Assembly: GCA_905160935.1 (NCBI GenBank)
Contig: CAJHZI010000415.1
Span: 1,107,001-1,171,000, forward strand
Origin: Enchytraeus crypticus
Lineage: Eukaryota > Annelida > Clitellata > Enchytraeida > Enchytraeidae
Direction of reading: 5' to 3'
Length of the DNA: 64,000 nt
Numbering within the stretch: the first letter of the stretch is position 1; every line of letters begins with the position of its first letter. A model generated the notes under the pieces. The model saw only the letters and a list, made by a program, of their open reading frames with translations, did no database searches and had not been told where the DNA came from. Shown in pieces: positions 11,143 through 23,037 of this stretch. The position numbers and the translations under genes are program-made.

Positions 11143-11464
11143 ATATTTTACCAATTTCTATTTTAGTCAAAATCGTCGTCAACGTAAGTCAAATAAGGCA
11201 AATATTGACTTATGCTGACTTAAACAAAACCTGCCGCTGACTTAAAAATGGACTTAAACTTAAACATTGCATCTGTGAGTTTTGGTAATATTCTTGTGTC
11301 TCATCAAAGAACAATCCAGATCTGCTGGGTGGAACTGTAAGAACAGGAAACAAGATGACGGTTATGTCTAAAAAGACATTTTGATATTGAGATGTTGATC
11401 CGTTGATCTGTTGCTTAATTAAAGTAACTATAGTGTGGAGTACAGAGCTATGAGGTTTTCCTTC
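11141..11464. other. unique stretch, no gene recognised
   Basis: AT-rich spacer between two microsatellites. Contains the imperfect unit GACTTAAAC a few times; otherwise nothing seen. Confidence 0.5.
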
Positions 11465-11770
11465 TCACTCACTCACTCACTCACTCACTCACTCACTCAC
11501 TCACTCACTCACTCACTCACTCACTCACTCACTCACTCACTCACTCACTCACTCACTCACTCACTCACGCACTCACTCACTCACTCACTCACTCACTCAC
11601 TCACTCACTCACTCCCTCACTCACTCACTCACTCACTCACTCACTCACTCACTCACTCACTCACTCACTCACTCACTCACTCACTCACTCACTCACTCAC
11701 TCACTCACTCACTCACTCACGCACTCACTCACTCACTCACTCACTCACGCAATCACTCACTCACTCACAT
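11465..11770. repeat. (CACT)n microsatellite, about 75 units
   Basis: A nearly perfect ACTC/CACT tetranucleotide array with a few single-base interruptions (CACG, CCCT). Confidence 0.97.
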
Positions 11771-11779
11771 ATATTAGTA

Positions 11780-12032
11780 TTTTTTATGTATTATTAATAT
11801 TATTATTATCGTTATTATTATTCTTATTATTCTTATTCTTCTTCTTACTATTATTATTATTATTACTATTATTATTCTTATTCTTCTTCTTACTATTATT
11901 ATTATTACTATTATTACTATTATTACTATTATTACTATTATTACTATTATTACTATTATTACTATTATTACTATTATTACTATTATTACTATTATTACTA
12001 TTATTACTATTATTACTATTATTATTAAATCA
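11780..12032. repeat. (TTA)n and (TTACTA)n microsatellite
   Basis: Triplet array ATT/TTA that shifts into a regular 9-bp unit ATTATTACT for the last 100 bases or so. Confidence 0.95.
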
Positions 12033-12901
12033 ATAAATTCTTTTACTGGCCTTGACCTGGGGCCCTAAAATGACTCCGTGTTACCGGAAAAACTTAAAAA
12101 AATAATATAAGAACTATGTGCTGGGTTCAAATACTCGTTAACATCAGCTTTACCAGTTTTAGGATGTTGAACAAACACTAATGAGATCACCTGGGATAAT
12201 TTTATTTTAAATCGAAAATACGATCGTAAAAAGCATTTTATTCTGCATGGGATAGGACATTATGTGATGTCTATATGGTAAGTCTGATGCTTGATTTCCA
12301 CTGTTTGGCAGACGTATATTAATATTAATTGCAGGATTAGCTGTTGACATTATTCGCTATCTGTTCTCTGAAGGGATAATTTCATTGCATGGGAATGTCG
12401 TCAGCTATAAACCACTACCCGGGCTGCCATGAAGATAATTGTTCTATTGAACGGTAGAGTGAAATCATACAACTTAATATCTGCGTAATATTTTATTAAA
12501 AAATTGGGAAGAGATTTTGATATGGTATGGGAAAAAGAGGAGTGGAGAAGGTTTATTCGCACCCCGAATCTAGTTAAACTGGGATTAAAGGGGAGATTAC
12601 GATGATTTTATTTAAAAAATAAATATTCTAAAGTTTGACTACTTTCTGGATGACAGGACTGATTAGATCCTGTCTTCAGTAATGTACTTCTGATAATGTT
12701 TCATTCAATGAGTGTGTGATGAAGGAACTTTGTGCTAGTGATTTCTATTTTTTGTTAATATACCAAGTTGTTCATAGTACTTAAGCATACAGCCGATACT
12801 ACCGATAGTTTACTTATTAAGTTATCCAATAGCCAACTACTTTCCGAAAATAATAACTATGGAATTTTGACACGAGCAGCATTGCTTGTTTAGTCGATGA
12901 A
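12033..12901. other. unique stretch with a LINE-B scrap
   Basis: No exon is recognised. Positions about 12545-12610 resemble the LINE-B 3' end on the plus strand (ATTCGCACCCCGAATCTAGT, then TTAAACTGGGATTAAAGGGG). Confidence 0.45.
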
Positions 12902-13589
12902 ATCATGATTATGCATACTTAGCCAAATACATTTGTATAACTTCACGCTTTTCTAATGTAATTCTGCCAATTTTTAATAAGTCAAAGTCACATGAAACTT
13001 GATAGCAATTTGATAATGATTTGATAGTAACGTCATAGTCATATTCTGATTTTGATTGTGTTAAATACTTTTTAGCTATTGGAGAAAAAACGTAGTCAGC
13101 AACTTCAGTTATTTTTAAATGAAGTTTGTCCAAGGACTTATGCTTAGTTGCAAGTGCGACATCAAAGGTTGTTGCAATCTGTATAAAACGAATGTAATTA
13201 ATGTATATTGCGTAATACGACGAGTGTTGTCTTTTCCAACTGAAATTTGTCATCTTTAAATACCCTTTCTGAACGAAATATCTTGATGAAACTCCAATTT
13301 TCATTTTGCAAACGAAAACTTCTAACTGCGGATAATAAAGATTATCGTAGAGGGAAGCCTTCATTGTAGGTAATTTGTAACACCTTCCATTAGCAGATTA
13401 TTTTATGCCCCATTAGCGAGTTGCACAGAAGAGAACTGAAAACCTAACAACCTAGATTCATTATCACCAGTGATATATCAAATTGCTATCAAGTTTCATG
13501 TGACTTTGACTTATTAAAAATTGGCAGAATTACATTAGAAAAGCGTGAAGTTATACAAATGTATTTGGCTAAGTATGCATAATCATGAT
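12902..13589. repeat. perfect 114-bp inverted repeat with a 460-bp spacer
   Basis: The left arm 12902-13015 and right arm 13476-13589 are exact reverse complements by eye. The outer ends carry the small palindrome ATCATGAT. I see no clear target-site duplication at the flanks. Perfect arms in otherwise diverged surroundings suggest recent origin. Confidence 0.9.
12909..13364 (-). CDS. unrecognised 151-aa open reading frame inside the inverted repeat
   Basis: ATG-to-stop frame encoding a Lys/Tyr/Ile-rich protein without a domain I recognise; it ends in the residues MYLAKYA. Its last 35 or so codons lie in the left arm of a perfect inverted repeat, so the same codons recur reversed at 13476-13579. 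A CAG preceded by TTTT lies upstream on the minus strand near 13437 and could be an acceptor. It may be a host exon, a decayed mobile-element gene, or chance in AT-rich DNA. There is no signal peptide or membrane segment. Confidence 0.25.
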   Translation of the reverse strand: MKASLYDNLYYPQLEVFVCKMKIGVSSRYFVQKGYLKMTNFSWKRQHSSYYAIYINYIRFIQIATTFDVALATKHKSLDKLHLKITEVADYVFSPIAKKYLTQSKSEYDYDVTIKSLSNCYQVSCDFDLLKIGRITLEKREVIQMYLAKYA

Positions 13590-13684
13590 AATGCTGCCGT
13601 TGTTGCTGTTGTTGTGGTTATCGAGAACCGTGATACTGATGTTCTATGCCAAGTGCAAAATATATAGATGTACTGTGTCTGTAA

Positions 13685-13895
13685 TTTCGTATTCTCTCTC
13701 TGTCTCAGTGCACTGCCTACTGGCAGGTCCATGGTATATAACACCTCCACTCTTCTCTGTATTCCGCTTTCCTCATCATTTCCACATATGAGTGGGTCTT
13801 TAAATCATCTAACATACCTAATCTCTGCTGCCACTGCCTCCTTTTCCTTCCATTCTACCTTCGATGACCTCTTTTAATAAACCTTCCCCCGTTAG
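13685..13895 (-). mobile_element. LINE-A 3' end fragment
   Basis: On the minus strand this contains the reverse-transcriptase C-terminal tail and the terminal block TATATACCATGGACCTGCCA, then GTAGGCAGTGCACTGAGAC and (GA)n. It matches the end of the LINE at 38.0-38.8 kb. Confidence 0.75.
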
Positions 13896-14486
13896 AATGT
13901 GAATTTCGTATTATGCTTATTAAAATATTGAAATACACATAATTAAGTAAAATACTCAATTCTTCATATCAGGGTTCTTAGTCCAACATCAGCGCCCGTG
14001 ATGCGCGAAATATACTACTATAAAATTCCAGGACTTACATTTAAACGATTTATTAAAAAACCATTATCATGAAATTTCTTCTCGGTTCGGCAAAGGCAAT
14101 TTCATTATAACTGCAGTAACATTGTTGACGGCTGTAATATCTTAAAAGCTGTCAGGCACTTTTAGTTCGTCGGCTTCAAACTGTGTTTTATAACAGAACG
14201 CGGGATTTCGCTACAGATTGGAACAAAACTGGACTAATGTAAGCAGCACTAGCTCCAGTAGTTCAGGGTGGAGTGGGGCAGCGTCAGCCCTATCCTAGAA
14301 GGGATAGGCAGGTAGGTAGTAGTGTGTTTAACGTCGAGGTTCAAAAGCACAAGGCTTCTTTTCAAGACGACTCGACACACTCGAGCTACCGTCACAAAGA
14401 TTAATGTAACAGCAAAATTACTGGTAAGTTGCTGGTTATCAAAAGCAGCGGAACAACTTCTTACATGGCCTAGAAGAGATAAGTGG
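13896..14486. other. unique stretch, no gene recognised
   Basis: No exon or repeat is recognised with confidence. Positions 14287-14310 contain a small AGGGATAGGCAGGTAGGTAG run. Confidence 0.45.
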
Positions 14487-14745
14487 GGTATGGATGAAGA
14501 CTATGATATCAGTGGGGTATGGATAACCACTATGAGATCAGTGGGGTATGGATGAAGACTACACTTCTATGGGCTGGAGCCAGTGGCGAAGTCGGTAAGA
14601 TGCTCGACCGCGGATCAGTATGTCCCGGATTCAAATCCTGGGCTCTCCCGTCACTGACATAGCATTCGAGTGAGGAAACTGACGTTAACCTTAGCTTTTT
14701 TATCAGTGGGGTATTGATAAGAGCTCAGTGGAGTATGAATGAAGT
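14487..14745 (+). mobile_element. tRNA-derived SINE-1 inserted in a GTGGGGTATGGAT tandem repeat
   Basis: The SINE spans about 14571-14701. It has box A within GGCGAAGTCGGTAAGATGCTC, box B as GGATTCAAATCC, then the tail TGAGGAAACTGACGTTAACC and CTTAGCTTT. On both sides lie copies of an ATCAGTGGGGTATGGAT unit (14487-14560 and 14702-14745), so the SINE probably landed within that array. Confidence 0.75.
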
Positions 14746-14853
14746 AGAATAGGCTGTATTCTCGAGTGGTTTGTCTCTGTTGTTTTGGCATCATTGTACA
14801 AATGCGCATAATTAGTATCAAACTAGATGTCTTAAGATGTAAAAGCTTAAAAA

Positions 14854-14985
14854 TCTAAGGTTAACGTCGGTTTCCTCACTCGAAAGCCATGTCTGTGACG
14901 GATGAGCCCAGTATTTGAACCCCACACCTACTAATCCGCGGTCGAGTATCTTACCGACTTCGACACTGGCTCCAGCCAGTGCGAT
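14854..14985 (-). mobile_element. tRNA-derived SINE-1
   Basis: Reverse-oriented copy. The minus strand shows GGCTGGAGCCAGTGTCGAAG, then GGTTCAAATACTGGGCTC-like sequence, then GAGGAAACCGACGTTAACC. Together with the copy at 14.57 kb it forms a widely spaced inverted pair. Confidence 0.75.
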
Positions 14986-15337
14986 GAAGATGTGATCAAA
15001 ACGATAGAAATCTTCTGTAAAATTCTACAAGACGATCAAACTCTTTATTTCTCTCCTGTGACTGAGATAATTGTCTCCACTCTACACGTGCACTGAGTGG
15101 TAATGTAATATTAGAATGTCCAGGATTAAGCTGGGATTTAGTTAATCCACCCTCGTTTCATCTGCAGCAGCCTAACTAGTGGGTAAGTATTACATCTCAG
15201 CTGGAAGCCCATGATTGCTCTAGGTACGCATGGACGACACCTGATGACAGATTTCATAAATCATTGCGATTTAGACCGTTTTCTATATTTACCTTGTCAC
15301 ATTAGATTTTTTCTCGTCAGAGATTTAAAATCAACAA
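14986..15337. other. unique stretch, no gene recognised
   Basis: Short frames only, without recognisable motifs. Confidence 0.45.
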
Positions 15338-15421
15338 CACAGGTGACAATAATGGTGACAACACTGGTGACAACACTGGTGATAACACTGGTGACAACAC
15401 TGGTGACAACACTGGTGTGAC
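15338..15421. repeat. 12-bp tandem repeat ACACTGGTGACA
   Basis: Six to seven units of CACTGGTGACAA with one ATAACA variant. Confidence 0.9.
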
Positions 15422-15484
15422 AAAACTACAACACATTTAAGATTATGTGCTAAATCAGATTATTAATAACTAATCAATTTTTTA

Positions 15485-15521
<37 letters not shown>

Positions 15522-15527
15522 AAAGTC
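15485..15527. repeat. (GA)n microsatellite
   Basis: GAGAGA run with one AAAG interruption. Confidence 0.95.
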
Positions 15528-16160
15528 TTTGGTTGAGGCTGAAATCATGGCTGAAGTAAGCAGCTCGCGCAGCTAGTTGCTATAAACTCTCTTGCTCAAA
15601 ATCTTTACAAAAAACTGTACATACATGTTATTTGTCGCTTTGACACAGGCAGGCTTGTCGCTGCTCAGGAATGAGCGAATCTATAAATTTTGTCAGAAAT
15701 TTGTGCCCACAATTTAACTGAGAACTGCAGCAACTTGTAGCTTGGGATCAGCAAGAGCACCCATAGTAAATGCTTAGGTCGTCCATGACAATATTGAGTA
15801 CTGTTAGAGTACTCACAGAGCCGAATCGACAAATAAATAGTATAACCGCAACTGTTAAACAACAAAACTATAAACAATTCACAGTAAATGACCGAAGATT
15901 TTGTTCACTGCATCGTTGACAACAACAACATCAAATGAAATTGTTTATTTCTGTATCCAATGCAAGGCCAGTGCACAGTTCTCGCCTCAAGAACTCGAAC
16001 AAGAGCGAGTAATAACCAGAGATGTGAAATAACATCTGTACGTGTTGTTGCTGTTATCTCACATCGATTTCTCCTCCACACTCCCACGTTACACATAGTA
16101 ATTTGAAGACGATTCATAAACGTGCTTAAACAATATAAGTAACATTATACATGTATAAGC
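15528..16160. other. unique stretch, no gene recognised
   Basis: Several open frames of about 70 codons are present on the minus strand, but none has a recognisable motif or splice-compatible neighbour. Confidence 0.45.
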
Positions 16161-16164
16161 ATCT

Positions 16165-16234
16165 GGAGGGGATATGGCGTAGCGATTATAGTGTTCGCCT
16201 CGGATACAAGTGGCCTGGGTTCAAAGCCCTGGTC

Positions 16235-16282
<48 letters not shown>

Positions 16283-16304
16283 GACGTAATACACGTAATA
16301 CATG

Positions 16305-16368
<64 letters not shown>

Positions 16369-16370
16369 CA
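16165..16370 (+). repeat. tRNA-like SINE head followed by two (AT)n runs
   Basis: GATATGGCGTAGCGATTATA (box A-like) and GGGTTCAAAGCCC (box B-like) at 16174-16218 form a tRNA-like head that runs into (AT)n at 16226-16280. A second (AT)n at 16307-16365 is flanked by the inverted words ACACGTAATACATGTAAATA and TATTTACATGTATTACGTGT, so the whole AT tract can fold back. Confidence 0.6.
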
Positions 16371-16494
16371 TGTATTACGTGTTGTTGTTTTTATCTCACA
16401 TCGATTATATTAATTGGTGTTAGTGCTTTAAAATGATATTTCTATTTGCTATTGGCTGGTTCAATTCCGAGCCTAACTCAATCGACTCTTACTA

Positions 16495-16655
16495 GAGCGA
16501 TAAAGAATTGGATTTCAATTAAATTACATTAGACTTCAATTAAATTACATTAGACTTCAATTAAATTACATTGGACTTCAATTAAATTACATTAGACTTC
16601 AATTAAATTACATTAGACTTCAATTAAATTACATTAGACTTCAATTAGGTTAGGA
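16495..16655. repeat. 21-bp tandem repeat, seven copies
   Basis: Unit ACTTCAATTAAATTACATTAG, almost identical between copies. Confidence 0.95.
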
Positions 16656-16769
16656 TCTGAATCTATCAGCAAAGTTACGTCCTCAATATGAGAAAATCTC
16701 ATGGTTGTCATAATCTCTAAATGATGATCTAGCAGGCCACTCTATTAGAGCTTTATCGACAATCTGATC

Positions 16770-16795
16770 ATCTCTCTCTCTCTCTCTCTCTTTCT

Positions 16796-16893
<98 letters not shown>
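16770..16893. repeat. (CT)n(AT)n compound microsatellite
   Basis: CT run with a few CTTT units that switches to (AT)n of about 50 bases. Confidence 0.97.
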
Positions 16894-17199
16894 GATATCA
16901 CACAAACAATAACAACACAATGTAAATCATATTACGAATTTCAATATGAATTTTCCAGCAACTTGTCAGGTCCATGCAATGACGCCTCGCGTAAAGCGAC
17001 AATCAATCATAACTCGTTTGTTAGCGATTCCGCGGCGTCATAATGGAGGAAATAAAACCATCGGGTTCAACCAAAGCGCTAAACCACTGAACCTGTGAAC
17101 CACTGTATCACTGGTCAACAAGAAGTCTAGGCCACTGCAGCCTACATGACCTATCAACAATTTTATCTGCTTGATCGCCAGGTATGCGACGATAATTAA

Positions 17200-17475
17200 G
17201 TAGGGGAGGCAGATATATAGAGTTGACTTTGTTAGGGGCCTCAAATATTCGGAGATGATTTGATATGGGCATAAAATATGTAGATTTGACTTAATAGGGG
17301 CGTCAGATTTGAAAAAGTGATTTAATATGGAGGTCAGATATGAAAAGATGATTTGATAGGGGCGTAATATAGGCAGAGATGATTTAATATGGGGGTCAGA
17401 TATGTAAAGATGATTTAATATGGGCGTCATATATGCAGAGATGCTTTAATAGGGGCGTCAGGTATGTCGAGATGA
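17200..17475. repeat. diverged tandem repeat of about 31 bp
   Basis: Eight or so copies built on GGGGCGTCAGATATG..AGATGATTTAATA. Divergence is high, including at conserved GATGATTT and GGGCGTCA words. Confidence 0.8.
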
Positions 17476-17819
17476 TTACCATTTTAATGCCTGTAAGTTC
17501 ATCTAAAGTCCGTTTGGTTATCATCCGCTGTGATGTCATGGAAATTGGATCGTCGCTCCAGAATAGAAAACTTGAGAGACATGGACTTGGAAACTGGACT
17601 GAAGTTTTATAGAGGGTCTTCGCGGATGTCCAGGTTCTTCTGGCGGTTATAGATCCCATTTGAAATATAGTTGGACGGATTCAATCATTCCCTCCATAAA
17701 TTGCGAATCTCTCCAATTTTAAAGGCAAATCTAGAAGCGAGATTGCCCCAAATCTGAATTACTTATCAACTCCGAAAGTTCTGAGAATTATACTGAATGC
17801 GCATCGATTCAAATATGTG
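17476..17819. other. unique stretch, no gene recognised
   Basis: No exon or mobile element recognised. Bounded by a tandem repeat and a SINE. Confidence 0.45.
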
Positions 17820-17947
17820 GCTGGACAGTGGCGATGTCGGTAAGATATTCGACCGCGGATCAGTATGTACAGGGCTCAAATCTTGGGCTCTCACGTCACT
17901 GACATCGCTTTCGAGTGAGGAAACTGACGTTAACACTAGCTTTACTT
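17820..17947 (+). mobile_element. tRNA-derived SINE-1
   Basis: Full-length-looking copy: CAGTGGCGATGTCGGTAAGA, then GGCTCAAATCTTGGGCTCTC (box B), TCACTGACATCGCTTTCGAG and GAGGAAACTGACGTTAACAC. Confidence 0.8.
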
Positions 17948-18159
17948 TTAGCTTTATGGGGTAAACATTCGGGGGTTTTCAATCCCACGTCAATCCTCTC
18001 TCTAGAATATCAAAGAGTGCCAAAGATCTGTAAACAAGAATGCGGGGCGAGGTTCAAAGTTAGGCTACATTACATTCTCGTCTCAGAATCAAATCCTCTG
18101 AGACAAATCTTACGCGTCATTGCGTCCCGTTCATATCACGAATAGGAGAAAATGGCGGT
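17948..18159. other. unique spacer
   Basis: No recognisable feature between the SINE and the 10-bp array. Confidence 0.4.
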
Positions 18160-18795
18160 CGATATGAGAAGAGATGAGAAGAGATGAGAAGAGATGAGAA
18201 GAGATGAGAAGAGATGAGAAGAGATGAGAAGAGATGAGAAGAGATGAGAAGAGATGAGAAGAGATGAGAAGAGATGAGAAGAGATGAGAAGAGATGAGAA
18301 GAGATGAGAAGAGATGAGAAGAGATGAGAAGAGATGAGAAGAGATGAGAAGAGATGAGAAGAGATGAGAAGAGATGAGAAGAGATGAAGAAGAGAGGAGA
18401 AGAGATGAGAAGAGATGAGAGAGAGAAGAGATGAGAAGGATGAGAAGAGATGAGAAGAGATGAGAAGAGATGAGAAGAGATGAGAAGAGATGAGAAGAGA
18501 TGAGAAGAGATGAGAAGAGATGAGAAGAGATGAGAAGAGATGAGAAGAGATGAGAAGAGATGAGAAGAGATGAGAAGAGATGAGAAGAGATGAGAAGAGA
18601 TGAGAAGAGAGGAGAAAAGATGAGAAGAGATGAGCAGAGATGAGAAGAAATGAGAAGATAGGAGAAGAGATGAGAATATAAGGAGAAGAGATGAGCAGGG
18701 ATTAGAAGAGATGAGCAGAACGGAGAAGGGATGAGAAGGGATGAGAAGAGATGAGAAGAGATGAGTAGAGATGAGCAGGGATTAGAAAAGATGAG
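18160..18795. repeat. 10-bp minisatellite GAGAAGAGAT, about 62 copies
   Basis: A nearly perfect decamer array in the first 450 bases that decays towards 18795 (GAGCAGGGAT, GAGAAGGGAT). The minus strand translates as a spurious Ser/Leu-rich frame. Confidence 0.97.
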
Positions 18796-19949
18796 AAGAG
18801 AAACCGATGAAAGAAATTCAGATAAGTTGTGATAACGAAGCACTAAGCACTAAGATGAAGTACCTGAACAGTGAACGAATACCATGCAGATGACAAATTA
18901 TATTTATATTTTTTAAATTTTATTCTACCTTATTTTACTTCAACTAAAAACAGTTACGAAGCTACCCACTGTTGGTCGTTGTGTGGGTTTGAAATCGAAC
19001 CCCCTGTTACGAAGGCGCGGCTAGGAGGGCCAACAACTGAGCTATGGTACTTTTCTGAATTGAACTGATGCGAATATAATCAATTTCTGGTTAATATTGA
19101 TGAGTCGATGAGCAAACAACAGGTGGCGCCATTAGCGTCTGAGGATTGAGATTAAAAGCGGATCTGTGAAAACCTGTATCAAAGTTCTATTAGTGCAGTA
19201 ATTTTATTTAAATCTAAACTCTTAATAAAGGTTATCTTCAATTCCCTGTTTAGAAGACGTTTCAGAAAAGGGAGAGAGCTGGATTTGAACGATACTCCTA
19301 CTGATCATTAGTAGGAATCTTTACTCCATGCTAGCGGCTTAGCCTAAACTACAAAGAAAGAGATATCGAAGCTTTAAACCGTGAAGTTCTGAACTTCAAT
19401 TTCTCCTCTCAACCCCTCATCTATAAAATTCAATAATTTGTACCCTGGACGCAATTTGAGACGACACAAATGCATACATATAGGTTGATGAGCTCCTACA
19501 TTATTTAACGCAGGATTCATTCGGACGTTTTAACTGTGTCTCGAGTCCAGATGATTCATATTAAGGACACTTCTGAAACTAGACGGAAATTTTGTGGGCC
19601 GTTTCATCTATTTCAAATGTTCGTACAAGTAGGTTACAACGCTATATAGGTTGGTACATTTATAGACTTGAATTTTGACTAAATGCTTGACTTATTTATA
19701 ATATTCATTTAATATTAAAGTAGAGTTGTGTTTAGATTTTTGATTTAGATTTTTGAAAGACTACATGCTTCATTGTAATAACAATAGACTGTTCTCTTTT
19801 ATTACCCATAAAAAGTATTTTTTATTATTATGTTGTAATATCATTGTTTATCGTGATGTATAAATTTTATGTGGTATTCATCAAGTATATTATAAATTCA
19901 GTTCAATTGAAAAAGAAATAATATATTTTGAATTCAAGAATATTCTGCT
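18796..19949. other. unique stretch with tRNA-like pieces
   Basis: No gene recognised. On the minus strand 18980-19045 reads TAGCTCAGTTGTTGGCCCTC (box A) and GGGGGTTCGATTTC (box B), a tRNA-like SINE head. Positions 19265-19345 contain a second, weaker tRNA-like segment with GGATTTGAACG. Confidence 0.45.
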
Positions 19950-20165
19950 ATATAGGCTATATAAGGTACGGATAAGGCTACATAAGGTATGGATAAGGCA
20001 TAGACTTTGTGACGGGATTAACTTGTTGATTTAAGGAGTGCTCTTATGGAGCGAGAAAACCTCTAAGGAGTGCTCTTATGGAGCGAGAAAACAGACTTTG
20101 AGTATGAATATGTACCTTGAACCTGCCACTTGGTAGTGCACTGAAGAGTGAAGGAAAATATTCTA
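19950..20165 (+). mobile_element. LINE-C 3' end fragment
   Basis: Contains GGATAAGGCATAGACTTTGT, AGTGCTCTTATGGAGCGAGA (tandemly duplicated at 20036-20090), TATGTACCTTGAACCTGCCA and CTTGGTAGTGCACTGAAGAG. It shares this end with copies at 21.3, 23.4 and 58.1 kb. Confidence 0.75.
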
Positions 20166-21284
20166 AATAAATAAATACAAATACAAATGCAATGTTATGC
20201 GGACAACCGGACATAATGCCTCCTTTGATAAGAAAGCAGACGTCAAACAATTATCAATACTTTAATGTTATCATAGATTAGTAGGGTGAAGTTCATTGCC
20301 TATACGTTTATAGCGAGTCTTTCTACAGGTACTGACTATAATTTAATACTTTAAATCTTTTAATTATTTTAATTCTTCTGATCTTTTAAATCTCGAAATC
20401 TTTGAAAAAGGCCTAATAATTTAAATTATTTAAAGGTAGGCCTATATTTATCCCCATTAACTTTCACCATCTGCATGTATAACCGTCCCCCATTTCGCTC
20501 TTTTGATAATGCCGTCATTCTCCGGTCTCTCAACCCTCTCCTCTCGCTTAGTCCTGAAATGTTTCTTGAAGTTCTTCCCCTGGAAGCGGTTGAATGGAAA
20601 CGTAATCCGCCGTGGTCTCAACGACATATCGTTATAAAGTTGTTTACAAGATGAGTCGTATCATGGCTCGTTGCTCGTATAAACTGAGTAGACACTGGTG
20701 CAAAGATGTGAAGAACCGTAAAGGCAATGTCCATTAGAAAACAGCAGTATCTATACAGTACATACACTCTTGTGAAAATATTTCATGACGAGGTGGGTCC
20801 CCTCTTGCCATCCTCAGCTCCTGCCTTAGTCGCCTCTTAAGTACACGCAGCAGATTGTTTGCGGTTTCCCTATTCTGCAGTGGTCCAACCACACCCGAGC
20901 ACAACACGGGGAGCTATATATTATTATGTATATGTATTACTAGTGCAAATACTAGTAATTATTAATTACCTGTTAATTACTAATTTTTCAATAGAATTTA
21001 TAATAGTAGTAAATTAGCATTGATAAATAATCAATACGTATTTATTATTTGTTATTAGTTAAGAGATCATTTAAAATGTATGTTAAGTGTGTCTATTGAA
21101 GCTAAAATAATAAAATAGAATTTGACAAAGTTTGCTAATGTTTCACTACAGTGCTTCTGTCGTTCTACTGATTCTAGTTTGCAATTTATTAAATAATTTA
21201 AGAAATTGTGATATATATTTGTCACTAATATATTTGATATATATTTCCGAGGTAGGTAACGGGAAACCACCTCAGAAGCCATAC
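20166..21284. other. unique AT-rich stretch, no gene recognised
   Basis: No exon recognised. Positions about 20800-20920 read like a decayed repeat (TCTTAAGTACACGCAGCAG, then GTGGTCCAACCACACCCGAG) but I have no second copy here. Confidence 0.45.
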
Positions 21285-21480
21285 TTATCCCAAGCTAAAG
21301 GCTACATAAGGTATGGTTAAGGCATAGACTTTGTGAAGGGATTAACTTGTTGATCTAAGGAGTGCTCTTATGAAGCGAGAAAGCAGACTTTGAGTATGAA
21401 TATGTACCTTGAACCTGCCACTTGACAGTGCACTGAAGAAGAAGAAGAAGAAGAAGAAGAAGAAGAAGAAGAAGAAGACG
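21285..21480 (+). mobile_element. LINE-C 3' end with (GAA)n tail
   Basis: Good copy of the LINE-C end: AAGGCATAGACTTTGTGAAG, CTTATGAAGCGAGAAAGCAG, CCTGCCACTTGACAGTGCAC, then TGAAGAAGAAG run of about 45 bases. Confidence 0.8.
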
Positions 21481-22034
21481 ATTGGTCAGTTTGATTCTTC
21501 TAAGATTTCTGAATCGAGATTTTTATACATGATTTGAGCAAGCACTACGCATTAGTAGTTCTGCAATACATTGACACCTATGAGACTTATTCCTCGCCTA
21601 AACGCTTGCAGTGAGTTGTCTTTTGCGTAGTTCTCAATAATCATTTTTCATTCGGTATAACTTTAAAAAATTTAACGGAAATTTATTTGTCAATTTCGTA
21701 ACGTGAAATGAAGAAACGATTTGGAAGTCGATGTGAGAAAACAACTTGATGTAGATGAAAACAGATCGGATTAATTTATATGGAAATCCCATGTAACTGA
21801 AAACCAATTCAATTACCTCTCAGACAGAGACTGTGTTTTAATTTCATGCCGCGAGGTTAATTTTATGTTAAATTACAACCAATTTATAAAAACAATTAAC
21901 CTATACAAATGTTTCATATAAAAAAGTTAAATTTAGGCTGGCATTACTATAGTAAATCGCTAATTAATTTAATTTACTTCCAAAGTGAATGTTCGGGATT
22001 TTAGATCTACTACTTGAGAATCAAACCAACGGAC
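21481..22034. other. unique AT-rich stretch
   Basis: No exon, promoter or repeat recognised. Confidence 0.45.
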
Positions 22035-22200
22035 TTCTGTCCTCTCTTAGTGCACTGCCTACTGGCAGGTCCTTGATTTATAACTCATCCACTCTTCTTT
22101 GTCCTCCGCTTTCATCTTCCTGTCCACGTGCAAGTGGGTCTTTAAATCATCTAACATACCTAATCTCGGCCTGCCTCTGCCTCTTTTTCCTTAAGTAGTA
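22035..22200 (-). mobile_element. LINE-A 3' end fragment
   Basis: Minus-strand copy of the LINE-A end, including the reverse complement of TAGTGCACTGCCTACTGGCA and of GAGTGGGTCTTTAAATCATC, which codes for the tail of the reverse transcriptase. Confidence 0.75.
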
Positions 22201-22667
22201 TTTAATTCTTATACTCGCTGTACTATAGAGCCAAGAGATACTGTGCGCCATGATGCCCTGACATTGCCTAATGGCGAGTAACCGGGCGTTAAATTCTTAT
22301 TATTGATTGATGCACGTATATCACATTTCGCATGCATTATACTGGTTGGCGTGCTGTTGCCTGTAATGCGTATTCATTCTAAATGAATATAGCGCTAATT
22401 TCCTCACAAATGGTCGACAGTCGCCTAAGATTCGTGAACGTGAAAATTAAACATATATGAACTCTTGAAGTCGACATTATATGTCGCCCTTTTCTAAAAT
22501 CATAAGAAAACGTGCGCTTATCAATTTGAAAAGAAAACTAAAAACTTAAATTAGAAATTCATTTTATTTCCGCCAATAAGTGGTAGTCTAGGTAATATAT
22601 TTGGCTTAGAATATAAGTTGTTAACTTTGTCGCCCAGATGTTGGACAATTCTAGGTGTCGCTCCTAC

Positions 22668-22669
<2 letters not shown>
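22201..22669. other. unique AT-rich stretch
   Basis: No exon or repeat recognised. Confidence 0.45.
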
Positions 22670-22737
<68 letters not shown>

Positions 22738-22756
22738 CATACATACATACATACTG
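22670..22756. repeat. (AT)n(CATA)n microsatellite
   Basis: About 62 bases of AT followed by CATACATACATA. Confidence 0.97.
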
Positions 22757-23037
22757 TATATATAAAGATACAGAGCAAGAAAAGGGAAGGGAGAGAAAGA
22801 GAGAAAAGGAGAGGGACGTATTAGTCGGTATTTTTCTCATCAAATGGAACTAATTATATGTGAAATGATTTCAACGTTTCCTCGGGAACGACACGTAACT
22901 CAGGTAACTATATTAGGAGGAGGTATCAGAGATAAATCAGAACTCTTAGAGAACCTACAGCAGACGCTAATTCATCGCCCGCTTAATCTTATCTCTGTGA
23001 TTTATCGATTTCTGCGCAGAGAGTCAGTCTCGTTACA

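Noticed and set aside
11435-11797. Ser-Leu-Thr-His repeat protein
   Set aside because: Translation of a (CACT)n microsatellite.
14571-14650. Functional tRNA gene
   Set aside because: Boxes A and B are present, but arms do not fold into a cloverleaf and the same sequence with a fixed 3' module recurs about ten times, so it is a SINE.
18136-18843. 235-aa Ser/Leu/His-rich frame
   Set aside because: Antisense translation of a decamer array.
18980-19045. tRNA gene on the minus strand
   Set aside because: Good box A and box B words, but acceptor and anticodon stems do not pair and no terminator T-run follows closely.
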